Positions 27,913-36,500 of a stretch of DNA of 64,000 nucleotides are shown piece by piece (the stretch's first letter is position 1; every line of letters starts with the position of its first letter). The DNA comes from Sulfurospirillum sp. GTDB taxonomy: Bacteria > Campylobacterota > Campylobacteria > Campylobacterales > Sulfurospirillaceae. Location of the stretch: contig JACUTU010000005.1 in assembly GCA_014859685.1 (NCBI GenBank), positions 124,001-188,000 on the forward strand, written 5' to 3'. The position numbers and the translations under genes were made by a program. The notes under the pieces are model-generated. The model saw only the letters and a list, made by a program, of their open reading frames with translations, searched no databases and was not told where the DNA came from.

Positions 27913-28752
27913 ATGGCAAAAAAAGAAAATGACAGCACAGAAGAAAGTGATGGCAAAGTAAAGATTTGGGTAAAAAAAGAAACTATCGAGTATGAACACG
28001 AGTTGCACAAACTACAAATAGAACTCTTAAAATGGCAAAATCATATCAAAGCAACGGGCAGTAAGTTTTTACTTATTTTTGAAGGACGCGACGCGGCTGG
28101 TAAAGGTGGCACTATAAAACGCATCACTGAACACTTAAATCCAAGAGGCGCGAGAGTGGTAGCACTTGAAAAACCAAGCGATATCGAACGAACACAATGG
28201 TATTTTCAACGCTATGTGAGGCATTTACCAAGTGCTGGAGAAATCGTTTTATTTGATAGAAGTTGGTATAACAGAGCGATGGTCGAGCCTGTTATGGGTT
28301 TTTGCAGCGAGAGAGAACACCACAAATTCCTTAAAGATGCACCAAAATTTGAATCTATGATCAGTGATGAGGGAACAAAGTTGTTTAAGTTTTATTTTTC
28401 TGTCTCAAAAGAGGAGCAAAAGAGACGATTTAAGGAACGAGAAACAGATCCTCTCAAGCAGCATAAACTCTCCCCTGTAGATCTAGAATCACAAAAATAT
28501 TGGGATGAATACACGCTTGCAAAATTTATGATGCTCTCTGCAACACATAGTGCAAGCTCACCTTGGACTGTCATAAAAAGCGATGACAAGAAGAAGGCGA
28601 GACTCAATTGCATCAGATACTTACTCGATCAAGTTGATTATCCAAACAAGATAGATCAAAGCGAGATAATTGTCGATAGAAGCATCGTTATATATGGTCG
28701 CGATGAATCTATCAATATGGAAAAGAAATTTAAATTTAACGCAAAAGCTTAG
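27913..28752 (+). CDS. ppk2: Polyphosphate kinase 2
   Basis: Uses polyphosphate to phosphorylate GDP or ADP. 279 residues, single-domain class I length. Seen: Walker A FEGRDAAGKGGTIKRI at about 56-71, GARVVALEKPSDIE, YFQRYVRHLP, Walker B IVLFDRSWYNRAMVEPVMGF, and the lid SKEEQKRRFKER. AAGGAG precedes the ATG. It ends in a 4-base convergent overlap with the thioesterase gene. Confidence 0.94.
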   Translation: MAKKENDSTEESDGKVKIWVKKETIEYEHELHKLQIELLKWQNHIKATGSKFLLIFEGRDAAGKGGTIKRITEHLNPRGARVVALEKPSDIERTQWYFQRYVRHLPSAGEIVLFDRSWYNRAMVEPVMGFCSEREHHKFLKDAPKFESMISDEGTKLFKFYFSVSKEEQKRRFKERETDPLKQHKLSPVDLESQKYWDEYTLAKFMMLSATHSASSPWTVIKSDDKKKARLNCIRYLLDQVDYPNKIDQSEIIVDRSIVIYGRDESINMEKKFKFNAKA

Positions 28753-29219
28753 ATTGAAGAGTAGCCGTGCAATCTAATTTCACGGCGGATTTTTCCATCA
28801 TGAAAGCGTCTTTTATCGACAGCACTTTGAGGCTGAAGCATTGGTACTTCTATTGGCTTACCATTTTCGTCTACATGTACCATAGTAAAGAAGCAACTGT
28901 TTGTATCGGTAACTATACCTTTTTGAATATCCTCAGCAATAACTTTTATGCCGATTTCCATAGAGGTTCGCCCAGTATAGTTCACGCTTGCTAGAAAAGT
29001 TACAAGAGTACCAACTGGAATTGGATGCCGAAAGATAACTTGATCTACGCTCAAAGTTACAACATAACCACCGCAATATCTTGAAGCACAAGCATATGCC
29101 ACTTGATCTAAAAATTTAAGCAAATCTCCTCCGTGTACATTGCCAGAAAAATTTGCTTTATCAGGCGTCATCAAAACAGACATACTTAATTTACTTTTTT
29201 CAAAAGGTGTCATTTCCAT
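28749..29219 (-). CDS. Acyl-CoA thioesterase, hotdog fold
   Basis: 156 residues with the hotdog pattern of hexameric acyl-CoA thioesterases: NFSGNVHGGDLLKFLDQVAY (catalytic aspartate), YVVTLSVDQVIFRHPIPVG and TNSCFFTMVHVDENGKP. It resembles C. jejuni Cj0915. It likely hydrolyses medium- or long-chain acyl-CoA. AAAGAG lies before the ATG. A hairpin separates it from dnaK upstream. Confidence 0.85.
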   Translation of the reverse strand: MEMTPFEKSKLSMSVLMTPDKANFSGNVHGGDLLKFLDQVAYACASRYCGGYVVTLSVDQVIFRHPIPVGTLVTFLASVNYTGRTSMEIGIKVIAEDIQKGIVTDTNSCFFTMVHVDENGKPIEVPMLQPQSAVDKRRFHDGKIRREIRLHGYSSI

Positions 29220-29243
29220 AAAAACTCTTTACATGTAAGATTT

Positions 29244-29264
29244 TAGGGGTCTAAATGACCCCTA
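29244..29264 (-). terminator. Stem-loop after dnaK
   Basis: Arms TAGGGGTC and GACCCCTA pair 8 of 8 around a 5-base loop, 8 bases after the dnaK stop on the minus strand, followed by AAATCTT and one TACATGTA copy. The T-run is weak. Confidence 0.65.
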
Positions 29265-29271
29265 GAGAAAT

Positions 29272-31155
29272 TTATTCTACTTCAGCGTCGATAACATCGT
29301 CATCTTTTTTTGCTTTTGCACCAGCGTCTGTGCCTTGTGCGGCACCTTGATCCTTTTTATACATGGCTTCAGCTAATTTATGACTTGCTTCACTCAATGC
29401 TTTTACTTTTGCATCGATATCTTCTTTTGAAGCACTATCATTTGCTAGTGTCTCTTTGAGATCTTTGAGTGCAGTTTCAATTTTTGCTTTATCTTCAGCA
29501 CTAATAGACTCACCCATCTCTGCTAGAGATTTTTCTGTTTGATGTGCAAGTGCATCTGCTTGATTTCTAACCTCAACGGCTTCTTTTCTTTTTTTGTCTT
29601 CCTCTTTATGCAACTCTGCATCTTTAACCATTTTTTCGATTTCAGCATCATCAAGTCCGCTTGAACCAGAAATCTTAATCTCTTGTGCTTTTCCTGTCGC
29701 TTTATCTGTCGCACTTACAGTTAAAATACCATTAGCATCGATATCAAATGCAACTTCAATTTGTGGTACACCACGAGGAGCTGGCGGGATATTGTCTAGG
29801 TTAAATTGCCCAAGCGATTTATTGTCTCGTGCAAATTCTCTCTCGCCTTGGAGCGCATGGATTGTAACCGCTGGTTGGTTATCTTCGGCGGTTGAAAAAG
29901 TTTGTGTTTTCTTCACAGGAATTGTTGTACCTTTTTCGATGAGTTTTGTCATCACGCCACCAAGTGTTTCGATACCGAGACTTAAAGGAGTTACATCAAG
30001 CAAAAGTACATCTTTCACATCACCTTTGATAACAGCACCTTGGATAGCTGCACCGATAGCTACAACTTCATCAGGATTTACTGATTTATTGAGCTCTTTA
30101 CCAAAAAATGCTTTAACTTTTGCCTGTACCAAAGGCACACGAGTTGAACCACCAACCATTACGATCTCTTTAATTTCATCCTTGCTTAGATCAGAATCTT
30201 TGACAACTTCTCTGATTTTTGTAATAGTTTCATCCACAAGATCTTCAATCATAGATTCAAATTTTGCACGGGTCAATTTTTTTACCAAGTGCTTAGGACC
30301 TGTTGCATCTGCTGTTATAAATGGTAAATTTACTTCTGTTTCACTTGAACTTGAAAGCTCTTTTTTTGCATTTTCAGCAGCTTCTTTGAGTCGTTGCAAT
30401 GCCATAACATCATTTTTTAGTTCAATGCCATTTTCTTTTTTGAACTCATCAGCCAACCAATCAATAAGGCGGTTATCAAAATCATCTCCACCCAAAAATG
30501 CGTTTCCGCCAGTTGCTAAAACTTCTACAACATTATCGCCAGTTTCAAGAACAGTAACATCAAATGTTCCACCGCCCAAGTCATAAACAACTATTTTTTC
30601 AGCTTCTTTTTTATCCAAGCCGTAAGAAAGTGCCGCTGAAGTCGGCTCATTGATAATTCTTAGAACATTGAGTCCTGCGATCGTACCGGCTTCTTTTGTA
30701 GCTTTTCTTTGAGAGTCATTGAAGTATGCTGGAACCGTGATAACAGCGTCACTCACCTCTTCCCCTAGAAAACTTTCTGCGTCTTCTTTCAGTTTCATCA
30801 ATACTTTTGCTGAAATTTCTTGTGGTGTATATACTTTGCCCTCAATTTCTATAGCGCAAGCACCGTTTCTATCTACTACTTTATATGGCAATCTTTTTTT
30901 TGCTTCATCCGCTTTTTCTTCATCACTCATAAGCCCCATAATTCGTTTGATAGAATAGATGGTTCGCTTTGGATTTGTAACGGCTTGTCGCTTTGCAGTT
31001 TCGCCAACAAGCACCTCATCTTTATCAGTAAACGCAACGATAGAAGGCGTTGTATTTCTTCCTTCTTTGTTTGCTATAACTTTACTCTCACCTCGCTCAT
31101 AAATCGCAACACACGAGTTTGTTGTTCCTAAATCTATTCCTATAACTTTTCCCAT
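29272..31155 (-). CDS. dnaK: Chaperone DnaK (Hsp70)
   Basis: ATP-dependent cytoplasmic chaperone working with GrpE and DnaJ. 627 residues: ATPase domain opening [16 protein letters not shown], phosphate motifs [14 protein letters not shown] and [11 protein letters not shown]; substrate domain near [17 protein letters not shown]; helical lid; acidic tail ending VIDAEVE. Third gene of the hrcA-grpE-dnaK operon; dnaJ is not in the window. No TACATGTA inside it. Confidence 0.98.
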   Translation of the reverse strand: MGKVIGIDLGTTNSCVAIYERGESKVIANKEGRNTTPSIVAFTDKDEVLVGETAKRQAVTNPKRTIYSIKRIMGLMSDEEKADEAKKRLPYKVVDRNGACAIEIEGKVYTPQEISAKVLMKLKEDAESFLGEEVSDAVITVPAYFNDSQRKATKEAGTIAGLNVLRIINEPTSAALSYGLDKKEAEKIVVYDLGGGTFDVTVLETGDNVVEVLATGGNAFLGGDDFDNRLIDWLADEFKKENGIELKNDVMALQRLKEAAENAKKELSSSSETEVNLPFITADATGPKHLVKKLTRAKFESMIEDLVDETITKIREVVKDSDLSKDEIKEIVMVGGSTRVPLVQAKVKAFFGKELNKSVNPDEVVAIGAAIQGAVIKGDVKDVLLLDVTPLSLGIETLGGVMTKLIEKGTTIPVKKTQTFSTAEDNQPAVTIHALQGEREFARDNKSLGQFNLDNIPPAPRGVPQIEVAFDIDANGILTVSATDKATGKAQEIKISGSSGLDDAEIEKMVKDAELHKEEDKKRKEAVEVRNQADALAHQTEKSLAEMGESISAEDKAKIETALKDLKETLANDSASKEDIDAKVKALSEASHKLAEAMYKKDQGAAQGTDAGAKAKKDDDVIDAEVE

Positions 31156-31176
31156 AATTACATCCTTTTTTTAAAT

Positions 31177-31743
31177 TTATTTTACTATACTCACCATTGC
31201 TGGTCTAATTACTCGATCTTTTATCTTGTAACCTTTTTGAAAAACTTGTAAAATTTCACCCTGTTTTTTTTCTTCACTATCCAATTGCATTACTGCTTCA
31301 TGAAAATTCGGATCAAACTCTCCATTTGCTTCGATCATCTCTAAGCCGTGTTTTTCAAAAGCTTTTTTGCACTGTTCAATTGTAAGATCTATTCCCTCTT
31401 TTATCTTCACAAAAAGCTCTTGCGGATTAGAATCTTCACTCTCTTTGATAGTACTTGCAGCATCAAGTGCATCAAGAACACCGAGCATATCTCTTGCAAA
31501 AAGCTCATTTGAGTACGCTATTGCTTGCATTTTTTCTCGTTCAAGTCTTTTTTTTAGATTTTCAAATTCTGCATTTGCTCGCAGATACTTATCTTCAAGC
31601 TGTTTTACTTGATCTCGCAAAAGAGTGAGCTCATCTGGTAAATTTTCCTCTTCTGTTTCCTCTTGGAAAGTTTCTTCTATAACCTCATCTTGTTGCATAA
31701 CAAGTTCTTCTTGTATGCTTTCATCTTTTTTTTCAGTACTCAC
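31177..31743 (-). CDS. grpE: Nucleotide exchange factor GrpE
   Basis: Releases ADP from DnaK. 188 residues: acidic disordered start to about residue 35, long coiled coil to about 85, then the beta domain with LEMIEANGEFDPNFHEAV and QKGYKIKDRVIRPAMV. It abuts hrcA directly and precedes dnaK by 21 bases. Confidence 0.96.
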   Translation of the reverse strand: MSTEKKDESIQEELVMQQDEVIEETFQEETEEENLPDELTLLRDQVKQLEDKYLRANAEFENLKKRLEREKMQAIAYSNELFARDMLGVLDALDAASTIKESEDSNPQELFVKIKEGIDLTIEQCKKAFEKHGLEMIEANGEFDPNFHEAVMQLDSEEKKQGEILQVFQKGYKIKDRVIRPAMVSIVK

Positions 31744-32550
31744 TTATAATACCTCCTCGTTACATGTATGCATTAAAAACTCCTCAAAATTACTCTCCAA
31801 CCGTCCAAAGAAGAACAAAGACACAGCATCCTCATCTAGTTTTGCTAAATGTTTTACAGCCATAGTCCCTTTTGGAATAAAATCCTTAAAATACAACCCC
31901 TCTTGTAAAGATGTAGCAAACTCTGGATGCAATATCTCTTCTATCATCCCCATCTTGCCAAATTGATCGGCAAGTGCATAAACTTGTGATTCTCCACTTT
32001 GCAACATATGCGATAATGAAAAAATTTGTTCAATTTTGTCATGCAACTCGTACAATCCAACCTGTGCAGAGATCTTTTTTAACTGCAATATATCACATCC
32101 TATAAGATTTGATAGAAATCTTTTCACAAGATCACTGTATTTTAAAACAATTTCGCTTCTATCAAAAACCAAAATAAGATATCGATCAGCAACACTCATA
32201 ACTTCTTTAAGAAGATCTTTGTGCGTTTTTGCTACTTTACAAAACAAACCAAACTCTTGTACGCCATTTGCAATATGATCTAAGCTCTTAATCCTCAAAG
32301 TATTTTTTGGATGGATTGTTTTTGTCCAATACTCCTGCAAAGCACTTTGTGTTGGTACTCTTCCGCTACTTACATGTAGTTGATCAAGCGCACCTTCTTG
32401 TGAGAGTTTTTTGAGATATATACGAATGGTTGATGGAGAGATATTGAGATTCATCCGCACTTGCAATTGGGCTGAACCAATTGGCAAATGAAACTTCACA
32501 TACTCTTGAATAATAGTTTGTAAAATCAGATCTCTTTTAGATATTCTCAT
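31744..32550 (-). CDS. hrcA: Heat-inducible repressor HrcA
   Basis: Represses class I heat-shock genes by binding CIRCE, with its activity tuned by GroEL in other bacteria. 268 residues, shorter than the Bacillus protein. The N-terminal winged helix (ILQTIIQEYVKFHLPIGSAQ, SPSTIRIYLKKLSQEG) is clear; the rest is divergent, as in H. pylori. It leads the dnaK operon and lies directly behind a CIRCE-like site, so autoregulation is likely. Confidence 0.9.
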   Translation of the reverse strand: MRISKRDLILQTIIQEYVKFHLPIGSAQLQVRMNLNISPSTIRIYLKKLSQEGALDQLHVSSGRVPTQSALQEYWTKTIHPKNTLRIKSLDHIANGVQEFGLFCKVAKTHKDLLKEVMSVADRYLILVFDRSEIVLKYSDLVKRFLSNLIGCDILQLKKISAQVGLYELHDKIEQIFSLSHMLQSGESQVYALADQFGKMGMIEEILHPEFATSLQEGLYFKDFIPKGTMAVKHLAKLDEDAVSLFFFGRLESNFEEFLMHTCNEEVL

Positions 32551-32551
32551 A

Positions 32552-32578
32552 TTAGCACTCTCAAGTTTTAATTGCTTG
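32552..32578 (-). promoter_or_regulatory. CIRCE-like HrcA operator with one degenerate arm
   Basis: Consensus is TTAGCACTC-N9-GAGTGCTAA. On the minus strand the right arm GAGTGCTAA is perfect, one base before the hrcA ATG. At exactly N9 the left arm reads CAAGCAATT, matching 5 of 9 positions (AGCA and a T). It lies in the transcript leader, downstream of the promoter. Confidence 0.6.
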
Positions 32579-32582
32579 AAGA

Positions 32583-32612
32583 ATTATACAACATTGAGTG
32601 TAATCTTGTCAA
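32583..32612 (-). promoter_or_regulatory. Consensus sigma-70 promoter of hrcA-grpE-dnaK
   Basis: Minus strand: TTGACA (32607-32612), 18 bases, TATAAT (32583-32588). Both hexamers are perfect, rare in this phylum, where -35 boxes are usually missing. The -35 sits in CTTGACAAG, and related CAAG/CTTG pairs recur on both sides, so a second repressor of HspR type (CTTGAGT-N7-ACTCAAG) may also bind. Confidence 0.75.
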
Positions 32613-32728
32613 GCATAAAACTTGAGCATAATAGACTAAAGTATTCTTATATAATTTTTTTAGACCCTTATAAGTTGAACAAAAAGTTGGAGAAAGAATT
32701 AAAAAAATGTAGGTATAGAAGGAAAATA

Positions 32729-32902
32729 TTAGAAGTGAGAAATTGGATGTTGCGTTTTTTTGGAGAATGAAAAAAGAATTTTGAAAATCTTACGCATCTC
32801 TTTTCTTGAGCTTTTTAATTTATTTATGAAAGATTTTCTCTCATTCATTGAGATAAAAAGTTCATCAAGCGCTTGTCTTTCTGTTTTGCTGAGTGTGCCC
32901 AT
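32729..32902 (-). CDS. 57-codon ORF coupled to an XRE regulator
   Basis: Starts with an ATG overlapping the stop of the XRE gene (TGATG). It encodes MGTLSKTERQALDELFISMN, then a basic helix-rich middle and a mildly hydrophobic, basic tail. No known family. The tight overlap and the lack of any other gene in this stretch suggest the pair is one unit, such as a small regulatory or toxin-antitoxin-like system, but nothing in the sequence proves this. Confidence 0.5.
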   Translation of the reverse strand: MGTLSKTERQALDELFISMNERKSFINKLKSSRKEMRKIFKILFSFSKKTQHPISHF

Positions 32903-33147
32903 CAGTTTTCCTCCATCGCTTTTTTGATCCGTTTTACTACAAGTAAAACATCTTCGTCATCTAATTCAATCAACATTTTAAAAATTGCAGTTGCTGCTTG
33001 TGGTTGTGAATTACCAAGTTTCCAGTCTTGATAAGTTCTCATAGATATGCCAAGTTTTTCTGCCATTTCACGCTGACTAATCTTCTTTCCAAAAAATTTG
33101 GATTCAACCGCATTGTGAAGTACATTAAATATATCATTTGTCTTCAT
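32902..33147 (-). CDS. Small XRE-family helix-turn-helix protein
   Basis: 81 residues, almost entirely one HTH domain: KKISQREMAEKLGISMRTYQDWKLG at about 21-45, followed by a helical tail. No ligand or protease domain. The ATG has no ribosome site, and a TAGAAT -10 lies only 8 bases upstream, so it may be translated from a leaderless transcript, as some phage repressors are. It lies between rpsO and hrcA with no mobile-element genes nearby. Confidence 0.75.
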   Translation of the reverse strand: MKTNDIFNVLHNAVESKFFGKKISQREMAEKLGISMRTYQDWKLGNSQPQAATAIFKMLIELDDEDVLLVVKRIKKAMEEN

Positions 33148-33398
33148 GCAGATGATTCTATCCGATAATGTTTTAATTACACCTAAATATATGTAAAAAG
33201 TTTAAAATTATACCACAAAAAAGAGTTATTTCTATTTTTTTAAACATTAAATTGATAAAAATATGCAATTTTAGTTATATAAAATGTTTTATAATGTTAA
33301 AATATACGGTTTATTGTATAAAATATATTTGTGTTTAGATAAAATTATAAAAAAGAGGTATTAGCAGGGGAGAGAAGGGTCTTTGCAGACCCAAAAGA
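33148..33398. other. AT-rich gap between the XRE gene and rpsO
   Basis: About 250 bases of very AT-rich sequence. The XRE-side end holds a minus-strand TAGAAT (33155-33160). The rpsO-side end holds the post-rpsO hairpin. Several TATAAT-like words occur on both strands between, but composition alone would give many. No convincing ORF or structured RNA seen. Confidence 0.5.
33377..33392 (-). terminator. Short hairpin after rpsO
   Basis: GGGTCT-GCAA-AGACCC, six pairs with a GNRA-type loop, 7 bases after the rpsO stop on the minus strand. It is followed by a pyrimidine-rich TTCTCTCCCC and not by a plain T-run. Confidence 0.6.
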
Positions 33399-33671
33399 TT
33401 ATTTATCTCTAATTGAAAGAGCTGTTATAACTTCGATATACTTTGTGTAATCTCGTCTTTTCAGATATTTCATCAATCTTTTTCTTTGACCAACAAGCTT
33501 TAAAAGACCCAATCTTGATGAGTGATCTTTTTTATTGATCTTGAGATGCTCTGTTAGATACTTGATCCTATTAGATATAAGAGCGATTTGTACTTCTGGT
33601 GAACCTGTGTCACCTTCAGATCTGCCAAACTGTTGAGCGATTTCTATTTTTTTCGCCGAATCCAAAGCCAT
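33399..33671 (-). CDS. rpsO: Ribosomal protein S15
   Basis: 90-residue primary 16S rRNA-binding protein of the platform. Full-length family match: FGRSEGDTGSPEVQIALIS, LTEHLKINKKDHSSRLGLL and the basic RKRLMKYLKRRDYTKY. A strong AGGAGG lies before the ATG. It is monocistronic and divergent from the rrf2-flhA genes. Confidence 0.98.
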   Translation of the reverse strand: MALDSAKKIEIAQQFGRSEGDTGSPEVQIALISNRIKYLTEHLKINKKDHSSRLGLLKLVGQRKRLMKYLKRRDYTKYIEVITALSIRDK

Positions 33672-33726
33672 AATGACCTCCTGAATTGGTATTTTATTTG
33701 CCTTAAGTCTCCAAAAAGCGGAAGAA

Positions 33727-33732
33727 ATTATA
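33727..33732 (-). promoter_or_regulatory. -10 element for rpsO
   Basis: Minus-strand TATGGTATAAT, about 55 bases before the rpsO ATG. On the plus strand the same gap holds TGCTATATT and TACAAT (33813-33818) as candidates for the Rrf2 gene. Confidence 0.5.
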
Positions 33733-33849
33733 CCATACTAAACAAAGAAACTCTTTAAAGACAGAAAAATTTGTGCTATATTTTTTTTTAAGCTCTATGA
33801 AGTTTTAATTTAGTACAATTATTGTCTTAATTAATTGCAAGGATGATTT

Positions 33850-34254
33850 ATGCTTTTAACAAAGGCGAGTGAATATGCGCTTCTTTCTTTAATCGTTATT
33901 GCCAAAAAAGATTCTCCACAAGATGTAGAAACGCTTTCTACACAACTTGGAATCTCAAAAAGCTTTTTAGCTAAAATTCTCCAATCACTTGCCAAAGAGG
34001 GGATTGTACAATCATTCAAGGGAGCCCACGGCGGCTTTATACTTTCAAAACCTCCACAAGAATTGAGCATTAAAGCTATTATAGAATGTGCTGAGAAAAA
34101 ACCTGCATCTGTTTTTGAATGCTCGCAAGATAGTAGCTCTTGCCCAGGAAATAAATCTGACCTATGCCGAGTGTGGCCTTTCTTAAAAAAACTCCAATCT
34201 AAAATTGATGAATTTTTAGATAATATGTCATTACAAGATATCATAAGTGATTGA
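33850..34254 (+). CDS. Rrf2-family transcriptional regulator with cluster cysteines
   Basis: 134 residues. The winged helix (TKASEYALLSL, LGISKSFLAKILQSLAKEGI, GAHGGFILSKPP) is typical. Cysteines C91-X6-C98-X7-C106 match the spacing used for an Fe-S cluster in IscR/NsrR-type proteins, so it probably senses iron-sulfur status, redox or NO. It lies 27 bases upstream of flhA, as does an Rrf2 gene in C. jejuni; co-transcription with flhA is likely. Confidence 0.88.
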   Translation: MLLTKASEYALLSLIVIAKKDSPQDVETLSTQLGISKSFLAKILQSLAKEGIVQSFKGAHGGFILSKPPQELSIKAIIECAEKKPASVFECSQDSSSCPGNKSDLCRVWPFLKKLQSKIDEFLDNMSLQDIISD

Positions 34255-34281
34255 TATATTTTTATAACTCTTAAGGTTCCC

Positions 34282-36492
34282 ATGGCAAGCAAAACAAAAA
34301 CTATCTTTGCACGAGTAATTCCCTATTTAGAGCCTATAGTAAAAGCCAAAGATTTAACAGTTGTTGCGTTTATCATTGCAATATTGGCGATTATCATCGT
34401 ACCACTTCCAAGTGGTATACTTGATTTTTTTCTTACTATATCTTTATCTATTTCTGTTTTAATCATTCTTATTGCCTTATATATTCCAAAACCGACTGAT
34501 CTTACAACTTTTCCTACGCTAATTCTTATCATAACGCTTTATAGACTCTCTTTAAATATCGCCACCACAAGAATGATTCTTAGTAATGGGCATAAGGGAA
34601 CTGACGCAGTAAGTGATATCATCTCGAGCTTTGGACAATTTGTCGTTGGTGGCAATTATGTTATAGGTATCATCGTTTTTTCTATCCTTGTTTTGATCAA
34701 CTTTATGGTTATCACCAAAGGCTCCACTAGAGTTGCAGAAGTTGCGGCTCGTTTCACACTTGATGCAATGCCTGGAAAACAAATGGCAATTGATGCGGAT
34801 CTTAACGCTGGGCTTATCGATGAAAAAACTGCAAGAAAAAGACGCGAAACAATCATCCAAGAAGCAAACTTTTATGGCGCAATGGACGGTTCGAGTAAGT
34901 TTGTCAAGGGTGATGCGGTTGCTGGTATCATCATCACGATTATTAACATCATCGGCGGTTTTCTAATAGGAGCCTTTCAGTATGATCTTGATATCGCCGT
35001 AAGTGCACAAACTTACACTATACTCACAATCGGTGATGGACTCGTTTCGCAACTTCCAGCACTCATCAGCTCAACAGCAACTGGTATCATCATAACACGG
35101 GCTAGCAAAGATGGTGATGACAACCAAGGATTTACGCAAGGAGCAATTGATCAGCTTTTCAGTGAATCAAAAACACTTTTAATAGTGGGCTTCATCCTTA
35201 TGATGTTTGCAATAGTTCCTGGTTTGCCGACGATATCATTGGGTTTTGTGGGACTTATCTTTCTTTCATTGGGGTATTTGGTAAAAAAGACGCAAGATGG
35301 CTCTTTCTCTTTTGAAAAGTTTTTTGCCAATGCCAATGCCAAAAATAATGCACAAAATGCAAGTATACGCACACAAAAAACTCAAGGTAGTGATTCCCCT
35401 ATTCCACCAAGAAGAAATCCAGAAGAAGAAAAAGCTGAAGAAGAAAAAGTGCTTAATGATATTTTAAAACTTGAGATTTTAGAACTTGATCTAGGCTACC
35501 AACTCATCAAACTCGCTGATCCAATGCAAGGAGGCGACTTACTTGAACGCATCAAAAGTATGCGAAGAAAGATAGCGAGTGATTTTGGGTACCTGATCCC
35601 ACAAGTTCGTATCAGAGACAATTTACACCTCAGTCCAAATCAGTACCAACTCTTACTTAAAGGCATCGAAATAGGTTCAGGTGAAATCTATGCAGACAAG
35701 TTTCTTGCGATGGATAGCGGGCTTGTTTCAGAACCAATACAAGGCATTGAGACAAAAGAGCCAGCTTTTGGACTGGATGCACTCTGGATTGATCCAGTTC
35801 TAAAAGAAGATGCGATTATCAAAGGCTACACTACTATTGATCCTGCAACGGTTATCTCGACGCATATGAGTGAACTTATCAAAAAACACTCTGAAGAACT
35901 TCTCACAAGACAAGAAGTACAAACGCTTGTTGATAAAACAAAAACCAGCTTTCCAGTTATCGTCGATGATGTACTCAAAGTCGCTTCCATCGGTCTTATA
36001 CAAAAAATTCTCAAAGCGCTTTTACACGAAAAGATACCTATCAAGGATCTTTTAAGCATCCTAGAAACTATTAGCGATGTAGCTGAAGTCACAAAAAATG
36101 TAGATATCATCACAGAACAAGTTCGTGCAAAACTTGCAAGAACGATCACAAGATTGTACCGTGATGAAGATGGTACGCTAAAACTTTTGACATTTAATGC
36201 AGGAACTGAGCAAAAACTGCTTGATGCCCTAAGAAACAAAGATGGACTCAGAGAACTTATCTTAAATATAGGTCAAATCAATACACTTGTACAAAGCGTG
36301 AGTAATGAAGCTGCAAAAATTCTACAAAGAGGCATTGCGCCTGTAGTTATTATCGTTGATCCGCTACTACGAAAATCTCTTTATGATATTTTTGAAAAAT
36401 TTGGACTTGATGTTGTTGTCTTAAGCCATGCTGAAATTGATTCGAGTGTGAACTTTGAAGTGCTAGGCTCTATCGAAATAGAAAAATTATAA
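34282..36492 (+). CDS. flhA: Flagellar export gate protein FlhA
   Basis: Central inner-membrane part of the flagellar type III export apparatus, which in Campylobacterota also switches on later flagellar genes. 736 residues: about eight membrane segments to residue ~340 with the FHIPEP core (LYRLSLNIATTRMIL, then ARFTLDAMPGKQMAIDADLNAG), an acidic linker, and a large cytoplasmic domain. It sits between rrf2 and a DHH gene, not in a flagellar cluster. It lacks any TACATGTA copy. Confidence 0.97.
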   Translation: MASKTKTIFARVIPYLEPIVKAKDLTVVAFIIAILAIIIVPLPSGILDFFLTISLSISVLIILIALYIPKPTDLTTFPTLILIITLYRLSLNIATTRMILSNGHKGTDAVSDIISSFGQFVVGGNYVIGIIVFSILVLINFMVITKGSTRVAEVAARFTLDAMPGKQMAIDADLNAGLIDEKTARKRRETIIQEANFYGAMDGSSKFVKGDAVAGIIITIINIIGGFLIGAFQYDLDIAVSAQTYTILTIGDGLVSQLPALISSTATGIIITRASKDGDDNQGFTQGAIDQLFSESKTLLIVGFILMMFAIVPGLPTISLGFVGLIFLSLGYLVKKTQDGSFSFEKFFANANAKNNAQNASIRTQKTQGSDSPIPPRRNPEEEKAEEEKVLNDILKLEILELDLGYQLIKLADPMQGGDLLERIKSMRRKIASDFGYLIPQVRIRDNLHLSPNQYQLLLKGIEIGSGEIYADKFLAMDSGLVSEPIQGIETKEPAFGLDALWIDPVLKEDAIIKGYTTIDPATVISTHMSELIKKHSEELLTRQEVQTLVDKTKTSFPVIVDDVLKVASIGLIQKILKALLHEKIPIKDLLSILETISDVAEVTKNVDIITEQVRAKLARTITRLYRDEDGTLKLLTFNAGTEQKLLDALRNKDGLRELILNIGQINTLVQSVSNEAAKILQRGIAPVVIIVDPLLRKSLYDIFEKFGLDVVVLSHAEIDSSVNFEVLGSIEIEKL

Positions 36493-36500
36493 GGAAACAA

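Noticed and set aside
29594-30586. 330-codon ORF opposite dnaK
   Set aside because: Serine-rich antisense frame of a highly conserved gene; typical codon-bias shadow.
32576-32770. 64-codon plus-strand ORF upstream of the XRE pair
   Set aside because: It starts inside the CIRCE/promoter region, has no ribosome site, runs antisense to the 57-codon ORF, and has random lysine-rich composition.
33148-33398. Possible small RNA or second phage-like locus in the AT-rich gap
   Set aside because: No stable hairpin besides the rpsO terminator and no ORF with a start signal.
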